Part shown: in pieces, positions 1 to 5,449 of the stretch
How the letters are laid out: each line of letters starts with the position of its first letter
Position numbering within the stretch: the stretch's first letter is position 1
Assembly (NCBI GenBank): GCA_043798435.1
Contig: JAZDOR010000035.1
Coordinates: 1 to 17,478 of the forward strand
Direction: 5' to 3'
DNA: 17,478 nt
DNA from: JAGUXG01 sp043798435
GTDB taxonomy: Bacteria > UBA9089 > UBA9088 > JAGUXG01
The notes under the pieces: model-generated
What the model was told of the DNA's origin: nothing
The model's input: only the letters and a program-made list of their open reading frames with translations
The model's database searches: none
Program-made: the position numbers and the translations under genes

Positions 1-127
1 CTTGAACTTTGAACCTCAGAACTATAAACGAATCAGGTTCAAGGTTCACGGTTAATCCTCTTATTCTCTAACCTTGAACCGTGAACCTCAGAACCATAAA
101 CGAACACAATTTTTGCAAACCTGATTT
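1..127. repeat. Degenerate heptamer inverted repeat with a 75-base dispersed repeat
   Basis: This gene-free stretch is made of related short units: CTTGAAC and TTTGAAC on one side, and GGTTCAA, GGTTCAC and similar units in the opposite sense at about 36-53, followed again by CTTGAAC and CGTGAAC at 72-87. It can therefore fold on itself. Bases 53-127 recur at 5361-5435 in the same orientation without gaps, with 71 of 75 bases identical by eye. The element is cut by the window start, so its left end is unknown. Its right edge runs into the promoter of the next gene. Confidence 0.75.
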
Positions 128-140
128 GTTTGGGTATACA
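113..140 (+). promoter_or_regulatory. Sigma-70-type promoter of the DUF362 gene, at the repeat edge
   Basis: TTGCAA (113-118), a 16-base spacer and TATACA (135-140) resemble a housekeeping promoter. The -35 lies inside the dispersed repeat. Transcription would start near 147, only about 10 bases before the ATG at 157 and downstream of an in-frame TTG at 130, so this argues against the longer start. No Shine-Dalgarno sequence precedes 157. This is a motif match only. Confidence 0.4.
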
Positions 141-156
141 TCATCTCTTTCTTAAA

Positions 157-1257
157 ATGAAAAAGGTATTTTTTGTTCCAGCAAAGGTAAGGGAGAAAGG
201 GCTTTTAGAAGGCTTGGAAAAGGCGATAGCCCAAGCTTGCCCTCAGATTGCCAAAGGGGAGGCAGTGGCAATAAAGACCCACTTTGGAGAGTATGGAAAT
301 ACAAGGTATATCAGACCTACCTTTGCCAGGAAGATAACGGATATAGTAAAGGAGATGGGTGGGCAGCCTTATGTTACAGACACAACAGCCCTTTATAGAG
401 GAAAAAGACACTCGCTATTCTCTGCCCTCTCCGCAGCCGCCTCTCATGGATTCACTGCCGAGACAATGGGTTGCCCTGTTCTTATTGCTGATGGGATACG
501 GTCAACAGGCTATGAAGTTAGCGTAAAAAACCCTCTCAGGCTTTCTAAGGTAAAGGTCGCATCTGCGATATTTGAGGCAGACTTCTTGATTACCCTCTCT
601 CATTTTACCTTCCATCCATTGGTCATTCCTGCAGCTTCTATCAAGAATGTGGGTATGGGCTGTGTTACCAAAGAGAGCAAGCTGGCGATGCACGCAGGCT
701 CTAAAGTCAGGTTTAATGAGAAGAAGTGCCTCTTTTGCAAAGCCTGTGTGATGATCTGCCCCTCTGGTGCATTAAAGGCTCAAGATAAAAAGATTGAATA
801 TGACGAGAAGGCGTGCATAGGGTGTGGGGAGTGTATAAGTGAATGTAAAGAAGAGGCGTTGTCTGTCCCCTGGGAGAAGAAGGGGCCAAGGGATGTTCAG
901 GCAGGAATATTGGATGGATTCAAGGCAACCCTTTCTACATTCGGCAAGAATAAAGCATTGTTTATCAATATTTGCATGGATATTACCGAACACTGTGATT
1001 GCTTTGGAAAGGCAGATATTCCAGTTATTCCTGATATTGGAATTCTGATTTCAGATGACGCCTTAGCTTGCGATAAAGCAGGCTTTGATTTAGCTAAAGG
1101 CTCTCCTGAATATCCAGGCTCAGACTGGGAGAAAAAGAAGAAGGGGGAAGAAAGAAGCATTTCTGTGGCTCTCAGCGAGGCAGACTCTTTTTTTGCCTTA
1201 GCAGAAGAAGCTAACATAGGTGATTTGGATTATGAGCTTGTGGAAGTTAACCAATAG
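157..1257 (+). CDS. DUF362 protein with two [4Fe-4S] ferredoxin clusters
   Basis: The 366-residue product matches the DUF362 family (uncharacterised Fe-S centre proteins, COG2768-like). The N-terminal two thirds form the DUF362 domain, with a conserved stretch TDTTALY at 74-80 and SHFTFHP at 148-154. A bacterial ferredoxin domain follows. Cluster one is CLFCKACVMIC (Cys191, 194, 197, 201) and cluster two is CIGCGECISEC (Cys220, 223, 226, 230). No signal peptide is seen, so it is probably a cytoplasmic electron-transfer or Fe-S protein; the substrate is unknown for the family. The ATG at 157 is chosen over the in-frame TTG at 130 because the likely transcription start falls between them. Its end overlaps the next gene by 26 bases, implying co-transcription. 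Confidence 0.88.
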   Translation: MKKVFFVPAKVREKGLLEGLEKAIAQACPQIAKGEAVAIKTHFGEYGNTRYIRPTFARKITDIVKEMGGQPYVTDTTALYRGKRHSLFSALSAAASHGFTAETMGCPVLIADGIRSTGYEVSVKNPLRLSKVKVASAIFEADFLITLSHFTFHPLVIPAASIKNVGMGCVTKESKLAMHAGSKVRFNEKKCLFCKACVMICPSGALKAQDKKIEYDEKACIGCGECISECKEEALSVPWEKKGPRDVQAGILDGFKATLSTFGKNKALFINICMDITEHCDCFGKADIPVIPDIGILISDDALACDKAGFDLAKGSPEYPGSDWEKKKKGEERSISVALSEADSFFALAEEANIGDLDYELVEVNQ

Positions 1258-2386
1258 AAAAAGCAGGCTGGTTTTGGTAAGTCTTTTGGTGATGGGGTCT
1301 ATCAACTCATTGTATGGAGACAACCCATACTTTAGCTCCTTTTGGGATTTCTATTCAGACAACCGTGGCTCCAATAAAGCCTGTGGAAGGGGTTGGACAG
1401 GCGTGGCAAGCATGGGTGATATCTCATCTGTTATTATAAATCCCGCTTCGCTGAATGTAAATGGTAAATATCAGCCCTATCTTGAGTATATTCATAAGGA
1501 CAAGGTTCAATGGTTGAAGGAATTATTCGGTAATATTTATTTGAAAGACCTGTCCCCAAACCTTCTTGCTGGTTTTGGTTTTAAGATAGACGATTGCTGG
1601 CAAAGCGGACTACTTTATTCTGTAAAGAATAGCTATAGATTTGATTATGGGGAAGAAAAGGCATATGACAATAATGGTAATCCAGTTGGAATCTGGCATG
1701 CTTACGATGACTTTAAGCTCACCTCATTCACGATTCCAATTGTATTCAATAAAGGCATAATCAGGGGAGGTGTGAGCCTGAATTACAATAGATATTCCCT
1801 CAAACGAGTTATAGACAACCAAAAAGGAGAGGCTGATTTTGATAAGTTTGTTCCAGAATTTGGCATTATCCTTTCTCCAGCAAAGAATCTATCTTTTGGT
1901 CTAACATACCTACCCCAAACGGAAGAAACGGTAGTAGAAAAGTGGAATAATGGTTCTGAATACAGGGATTCCTCACCCAACATTTTTCCTTCAAAAATAA
2001 GGCTTGGCATGAGATATAAACTGGATACACCAATATCCTTTTTGACTGACTATAACTATTCCAATGATTCAAAAGATAAGAGTTTGATAGACAGAGATGA
2101 TCTCCATTTTGGACTGGAGTATTACCCAAACAAAAGCCTCACACTAAGAACAGGGTTTTTCGACCAAAAGGATTATAGAAAAGCGGGTTGTTATTTTGAG
2201 GAGGAGACTGGTGATTATGACCAAAGGTTCATCACCCTTGGAGCATCTTATAAAATACGCTTCTTTACCATGAATCTTGCTTTGGCAGATAGCCAGCCAC
2301 TATCTTATGGCAAGATAGAACAGAGGTATATAAACGCCGGTATGAGTTTTGATTTTGGAGGTAACATAAATGGAGATTGCCAATGA
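1232..2386 (+). CDS. Outer-membrane beta-barrel protein (OmpP1/FadL/PorV-like)
   Basis: The 384-residue protein has a typical Sec signal: basic residues (KLTNRKSR) then a hydrophobic core, with cleavage likely near SLYG/DNP. The mature part begins with GRGWTGVASMGDISSVIINP, the glycine-rich NPA motif seen near the N-terminus of OmpP1/FadL and PorV-type barrels. Alternating aromatic and polar strands follow to the end, the last being YINAGMSFDFGG, then a short NINGDCQ tail. Role: outer-membrane channel or transporter; the substrate cannot be told. The ATG at 1232 is preferred to GTG 1220 because AGGTGA (1218-1223) sits 8 bases upstream of it. The start lies inside the DUF362 gene, so expression is probably coupled. 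Its presence indicates a diderm envelope. Confidence 0.75.
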   Translation: MSLWKLTNRKSRLVLVSLLVMGSINSLYGDNPYFSSFWDFYSDNRGSNKACGRGWTGVASMGDISSVIINPASLNVNGKYQPYLEYIHKDKVQWLKELFGNIYLKDLSPNLLAGFGFKIDDCWQSGLLYSVKNSYRFDYGEEKAYDNNGNPVGIWHAYDDFKLTSFTIPIVFNKGIIRGGVSLNYNRYSLKRVIDNQKGEADFDKFVPEFGIILSPAKNLSFGLTYLPQTEETVVEKWNNGSEYRDSSPNIFPSKIRLGMRYKLDTPISFLTDYNYSNDSKDKSLIDRDDLHFGLEYYPNKSLTLRTGFFDQKDYRKAGCYFEEETGDYDQRFITLGASYKIRFFTMNLALADSQPLSYGKIEQRYINAGMSFDFGGNINGDCQ

Positions 2387-2472
2387 TCACCCAGGACATT
2401 CGCTGGATTCAGCGATTCAATCATTTTTCTAAAGCACTAAGCCAATTAACGAGACGATTCACCTTTGTTTGA
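2383..2472 (+). pseudogene. N-terminal remnant of a HEPN (HI0074-type) nucleotidyltransferase-partner gene
   Basis: A 29-codon frame starts at an ATG overlapping the stop of the barrel gene. Its first 23 residues (ITQDIRWIQRFNHFSKALSQ and so on) strongly resemble the start of HI0074-family HEPN proteins, the substrate-binding partner of MNT-type nucleotidyltransferases in toxin-antitoxin pairs. The resemblance ends where the miniature element beginning near 2450 starts, and a stop follows at 2470-2472. No nucleotidyltransferase gene or remainder of the HEPN gene is present nearby; queA begins at once on the other side. I infer a truncated remnant. The family call rests on my recall of the N-terminal motif. 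Confidence 0.55.
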
Positions 2473-2606
2473 AATCTTGCGGTTAAAAGATGGAGTTGAA
2501 ATTAGAAATTTGAAATTAGCAGAGGAAGCAGAATCTTTTCTTCCCAATTTCTAATTTCCAATTTCCAAAAGAAATTATATGGAAAAACGATAAAATGAAC
2601 CGTCCC
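2450..2606 (+). mobile_element. Miniature inverted-repeat element, family B copy 1
   Basis: The ends are inverted copies: the left end, ending GACGATTCACCTTTG, pairs with the right end, whose reverse complement starts GGGACGGTTCATTTT. Inside are three heptamers GAAATTA, GAAATTT, GAAATTA (2498-2518) and, in opposite sense, CAATTTC, TAATTTC, CAATTTC (2545-2565). A second copy in the same orientation is at 12578-12725. No protein is encoded. The left end is decayed (CGAG instead of GGGG) and I see no matching flanking duplication here. It separates the HEPN remnant from the 3' end of queA. Confidence 0.7.
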
Positions 2607-2619
2607 GATTTTTTTGTAA

Positions 2620-3576
2620 CTAAACTATTAACATAGCATCACCGTAGCTGGCGAATCTATAGCCTTTAGCCTTTGCTTCCTCATAGAGCCATTTTAGCCT
2701 TTCCAAGCCGACAAAGGCTGAGGTCATAATGAATGGAGGGGATTCTGGCAAATGAAAGTTTGTCAGGAAGCAATCTATCCATTTGAATTTATGTCCAGGT
2801 ATGATAAAGATGTTTGTCCAAAAAGACCCTTCCTCTATCTTTTCTTGTAACTCTAAGCACCTGACCACAGATGTGCCACAGGCAATAAGCCTCCTTTTAT
2901 TCTTTATTGCCTCTGCTGTCTCTTTTTCTATCTCGCAATACTCCCTATCCATCTTTCCATCCTTTGGCTTCTGGAATGTTCCAGGTCCAATATGGAGGGT
3001 GATATATCTAATCTCTACACCCTGTGCTTCCAACTCAGAGAGAAGCCTTTTAGTGAAATGTAACCCGGCTGTAGGAGCGGCTACAGAACCAAACCTCCTT
3101 GCATATACAGTTTGATAGGACTCTTTATCCCCTTCTTCTGCCTTTCGCTTAATGTATGGAGGAAGAGGGGTTTTGCCCACATCTTGTAAGATACCGTAGA
3201 AATCTCCAATATACTCAAACCTTGCCAGGATAGGAGATTCTGAGATTATTTTACAACCAAGCTTTCCAAAACTAAACCTTGCACCTAAGGCTGCCTTCTT
3301 TCTTGGCTTGGCTAATATTTTCCAAACATCCTTCTCTACCTCCGAGAGAAGAAGAATCTCTATCTCTCCAATTAATCTGGCAGGAATTACCCTTGTATCA
3401 TTCAGAATAAGGAGGTCAGAAGGCCGAAGGATGCCCTTTATATCTGAAAAAATAAGGTGCTCAACCCTTTCCTTCTCACGGTCAAAAAGAAGTAACTTGC
3501 ACCCCTTCCTATCAGAAAGAGGCTCTTGAGCGATAAACTCCTTTGGAAGGTCATAGACAAAATCAGAAAGGTTCAT
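2620..3576 (-). CDS. queA: S-adenosylmethionine:tRNA ribosyltransferase-isomerase
   Basis: QueA transfers and isomerises the ribosyl part of SAM onto 7-aminomethyl-deazaguanine in tRNA, making epoxyqueuosine. Family blocks are clear: MNLSDFVYDLP at the N-terminus, GCKLLLFDRE (25-34), LILNDTRVIPARL (56-68), RRFGSVAAPTAGLHFT (160-175), HIGPGTF (195-201) and the terminal SYGDAML. At 318 residues it is a little shorter than usual (about 340). The start is the ATG read at 3576-3574, which begins the family motif; an upstream in-frame TTG would add 12 unsupported residues. No good Shine-Dalgarno is present, and a promoter ends 7 bases upstream, so the message may be leaderless. It is divergent from flgB, and its 3' end abuts a miniature element. 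Confidence 0.95.
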   Translation of the reverse strand: MNLSDFVYDLPKEFIAQEPLSDRKGCKLLLFDREKERVEHLIFSDIKGILRPSDLLILNDTRVIPARLIGEIEILLLSEVEKDVWKILAKPRKKAALGARFSFGKLGCKIISESPILARFEYIGDFYGILQDVGKTPLPPYIKRKAEEGDKESYQTVYARRFGSVAAPTAGLHFTKRLLSELEAQGVEIRYITLHIGPGTFQKPKDGKMDREYCEIEKETAEAIKNKRRLIACGTSVVRCLELQEKIEEGSFWTNIFIIPGHKFKWIDCFLTNFHLPESPPFIMTSAFVGLERLKWLYEEAKAKGYRFASYGDAMLIV

Positions 3577-3678
3577 CTTTTCAAAGATACCATAAAAGAA
3601 AAAAACAGTCAAGTAATTTGATAAAAATGCCGATATATATAATGAAATGCTAAAAGACTCTATGACGATAAAATCAAT
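3545..3678. repeat. Tandem duplication of the queA/flgB divergent promoter, copy 1
   Basis: The unit begins in queA codons 8-11 and runs out past a flgB start. It recurs immediately at 3679-3806. The central part, from the queA start codon to the end of the promoter, is nearly identical, with one substitution seen between the copies. This copy holds the working queA start and promoter plus a relic of the flgB start at 3662, which lacks a good ribosome site and stops after 10 codons. Confidence 0.9.
3584..3612 (-). promoter_or_regulatory. queA promoter, TTGACT-17-TATCTT
   Basis: Read on the minus strand, TTGACT (3612-3607), a 17-base spacer and TATCTT (3589-3584) give a near-consensus sigma-70 promoter. 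Only 7 bases separate the -10 from the queA ATG, so transcription would start at or next to the start codon. The same promoter is present, displaced by 134 bases, in the second copy of the tandem duplication. Confidence 0.55.
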
Positions 3679-3710
3679 GGAAGGTCATAAATAAACTCAG
3701 AAAGGTTCAT
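3660..3710 (-). pseudogene. Relic of the queA start
   Basis: The minus-strand frame reads MNLSEFIYDLP followed by LILSS and a stop. The first 11 residues match queA residues 1-11 with two conservative changes (Asp to Glu, Val to Ile). After that it runs into the duplicated flgB start in antisense. It keeps its own copy of the queA promoter, so a 16-residue peptide could be made, but a relic is more likely. Confidence 0.75.
3662..3694 (+). pseudogene. Relic of the flgB start
   Basis: The frame reads MTIKS as in flgB, then MEGHK and a stop, because the second duplication unit begins here. The ribosome site GAGGTG of the intact copy is replaced by GAAATG. Confidence 0.7.
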
Positions 3711-3806
3711 CTTTTCAAAGATACCATAAAAGAAAAAAACAGTCAAGTAATTTGGTAAAAATGCCGATATATATAATGAGGTGTTCACTATGACGATAAA
3801 ATCAAT
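3679..3806. repeat. Tandem duplication of the queA/flgB divergent promoter, copy 2
   Basis: This copy is 6 bases shorter than the first because the leader before the flgB start differs (GAGGTGTTCACT here). It holds the working flgB start at 3790 with its GAGGTG ribosome site, plus a relic of the queA start on the minus strand (3710-3660). Confidence 0.9.
3743..3770 (+). promoter_or_regulatory. Possible sigma-28 (FliA/SigD) promoter for flgB
   Basis: TCAA (3743-3746), 16 bases, then GCCGATAT (3763-3770). The second element equals the SigD-type -10 consensus GCCGATAT; the first is one base from TAAA. Transcription would start near 3777, leaving the GAGGTG ribosome site (3778-3783) in the message. 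An identical copy is at 3609-3636 in the first duplication unit. A TATAAT (3772-3777) overlaps, so a sigma-70 promoter cannot be excluded, but its start would remove the ribosome site. Confidence 0.4.
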
Positions 3807-4185
3807 TGAGCTTATGAAGAAAGGGCTGGATACAGCAGGCTTGCGGCACGATGTTATCTCCAATAACATTGCCAATATAAATACTCCAGGGTTTAAGAGG
3901 TCATCTGTCCTATTCTCGGAAGAACTATCAAAGGCATCTGGCAAGGGATTAGAGGCAAAGCTCTTGCATCCAAAGCATATTTCTTTTGGTGGAAAGAGTA
4001 ATGAAACCCAGCCAAAGGTTGTTATAGAAAATGATACCATATACAGAAACGACCTGAATAATGTTGACCTGAACCAGGAAATGGCAGATCTGGAAAAGAA
4101 CACATTGTATTACAATGTTATAGCCCAAAGGATAGGCTCAAAGTTTAGGATGCTTAACACTGTAATTCAAGGGGGTGGTAAATAA
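3790..4185 (+). CDS. flgB: Flagellar basal-body rod protein FlgB
   Basis: FlgB forms part of the proximal rod of the flagellar basal body, in the periplasm, together with FlgC. The 131-residue protein shows the rod-protein motif SNNIANINTPGFKR (24-37) near the N-terminus and a C-terminal helix typical of axial proteins (LEKNTLYYNVIAQ). The ATG at 3790 is chosen over GTG 3781 because GAGGTG (3778-3783) lies 6 bases upstream and the motif spacing fits. Its stop overlaps the flgC start by one base (TAATG). It has no signal peptide, as expected for type III export. Confidence 0.95.
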   Translation: MTIKSIELMKKGLDTAGLRHDVISNNIANINTPGFKRSSVLFSEELSKASGKGLEAKLLHPKHISFGGKSNETQPKVVIENDTIYRNDLNNVDLNQEMADLEKNTLYYNVIAQRIGSKFRMLNTVIQGGGK

Positions 4186-4628
4186 TGTTAGGCGGTGCTT
4201 TATTTAAGGGGATGAATACCTCAGCTTCTGGTATGTCTGCAGAGAAGCTCAGAATGGATACCATTGCCAATAATATTGCCAATATCAATACAACCCGAAC
4301 ACCAGAGGGCGGTCCGTATAAAAAACAGATACCCATATTCAGCCCAAGAACGCCTCAGCCGACCTATAATCTGCCGTTTATCGCTGATAGATTTTCTCAG
4401 GTAGGGGATGGAGTCAGGGTTTTGCGGATAGAGGAGGATAGTTCAGCACCAAGGCTTGAATACATCCCGGAGCATCCAGATGCAAATAAAGATGGCTATG
4501 TTGCCTTTCCCAATATAAACTTAGCTACAGAGATGGTTGATTTGATAACCGCATCTCGGGCTTATGAGGCAAATGCTACAGCTATTAAGTCTGCCAAGCA
4601 GATGATGATGAAGGCATTGGAGATATGA
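4185..4628 (+). CDS. flgC: Flagellar basal-body rod protein FlgC
   Basis: The product is 147 residues, close to the usual size of FlgC, a proximal rod subunit. It has the N-terminal motif FKGMNTSASGMSAEKLRMD with ANNIANINT (28-36), and the C-terminal block NLATEMVDLITASRAYEAN that defines the family. GGGGGTGG (4171-4178) serves as ribosome site 6 bases before the ATG. The one-base overlap with flgB implies translational coupling. Directly after the stop begins a miniature element that separates it from fliE; these genes normally sit a few bases apart. Confidence 0.95.
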   Translation: MLGGALFKGMNTSASGMSAEKLRMDTIANNIANINTTRTPEGGPYKKQIPIFSPRTPQPTYNLPFIADRFSQVGDGVRVLRIEEDSSAPRLEYIPEHPDANKDGYVAFPNINLATEMVDLITASRAYEANATAIKSAKQMMMKALEI

Positions 4629-4634
4629 GATTTT

Positions 4635-4842
4635 GTAATCGCTGCGGTAGTGTAAGAAAAGGGGATGTGGAGATAAAGGGGATATAGAGATATATTCATT
4701 GCAAATTGTAAATTTAGCATTTAGCATTTCAAATTTGAAATTTGCATTTTGCTTTTGTTGGATTTGTAATGATTTATCCCCCTATCTCTCATATCTCCTT
4801 ATCCCCCTTCTTACACTCTTGATATATAGCCTGAACGGTTCG
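4635..4842 (-). mobile_element. Miniature inverted-repeat element, family A copy 1
   Basis: Imperfect inverted arms flank an AT-rich core: GTGTAAGAAAAGGGGAT at 4650 pairs with the reverse complement of CCCCCTTCTTACAC ending at 4816. The same arms, in reverse orientation, form copy 2 at 7543-7708: about 65 bases of one arm differ by two substitutions and a 2-base gap, and about 50 bases of the other by four. The core here (about 4699-4753) is a different hairpin with AGCATTT, AGCATTT, CAAATTT and GAAATTT units. It lies inside the flgC-fliE operon. No clear flanking duplication is seen and the right terminus is eroded (GGTTCG instead of GGTTAC). Confidence 0.75.
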
Positions 4843-4856
4843 ATAGGAGGTATGAA

Positions 4857-5153
4857 ATGGAAGGAGTAGATTTATTTTCTTTGATGCCAAGGCCGCAAAT
4901 GGCAACTAAGTTAGATGTCCAGAAAAAACCAGATTCTGGGTTCTATGAGATGATGCTTTCTGGAATAGAAAAGACAAATGAGCTTCAGAATAAAGCGGAT
5001 CTTCTTTCGGAGCAACTTGTAACTGGTCAGACAGATAACCTCCACGATGCAACGATTGCCTTCAGAGAAGCAGAGGTGGCTCTAAACTTTGTTATGGCAA
5101 TTAGAAATAACCTCTTGCGGTCCTACCAGGAAGTCTTGTCAATGGGCAGGTAA
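4857..5153 (+). CDS. fliE: Flagellar hook-basal body complex protein FliE
   Basis: FliE joins the MS ring to the proximal rod. The 98-residue size fits the family (about 100). The C-terminal block QTDNLHDATIAFREAEVALN, followed by FVMAIRNNLLRSYQEVL, is diagnostic. AGGAGG (4845-4850) lies 6 bases before the ATG. Upstream is a miniature element instead of the usual close junction with flgC, so transcription from the flgB promoter must pass through a hairpin. The usual next gene, fliF, is absent; a repeat and a protease gene follow. Confidence 0.93.
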   Translation: MEGVDLFSLMPRPQMATKLDVQKKPDSGFYEMMLSGIEKTNELQNKADLLSEQLVTGQTDNLHDATIAFREAEVALNFVMAIRNNLLRSYQEVLSMGR

Positions 5154-5179
5154 TTATACCGAAAAGAAATCGGTTTACT

Positions 5180-5435
5180 AAAACAGGTTTAGTGGTTAAA
5201 GGTTCACGGTTTAAGGTTCTATGTTCACGGTTCACGGTTATAGTTAACTCCATAAATCTTCGCACAAATTTTCTCACACAGAGCCACAAAGAACACAAAG
5301 ATTATAATATTCCCCTTTGTGACCTTTGTGTCTTTGTGTGATTATTTATGGAAGATACTATAATCCTCTTATTCTCCAACCTTGAACCTTGAACATCAGA
5401 ACCATAAACGAACACAATTTTTGTAAACCTGATTT
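5180..5435. repeat. Three-level nested inverted repeat
   Basis: The fliE-protease gap holds nested hairpins. The outer arms carry GGTTCAC-type heptamers (about 5201-5240) against CCTTGAAC-type units (5380-5395), with AACAGGTTTA at 5182-5191 facing AAACCTGATTT at 5425-5435. A middle pair is CTCCATAAATCTTC against the reverse complement of ATTTATGGAAGA. The inner pair is made of nine-base units: 5275-5300 against 5315-5340, 22 of 26 bases paired, with a 14-base loop. Bases 5361-5435 are the second copy of the 75-base repeat at 53-127. No gene is seen here. Confidence 0.8.
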
Positions 5436-5449
5436 ATTCTCGATATATA

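Noticed and set aside
130..156. TTG start for the DUF362 protein
   Set aside because: It lies upstream of the likely transcription start, overlaps the -10 region, and the added residues do not belong to the family.
4627..4850. Target-site duplication around family A copy 1
   Set aside because: The flanks (GAGATTTT against ATAGGAGG) do not match; the right end appears eroded.
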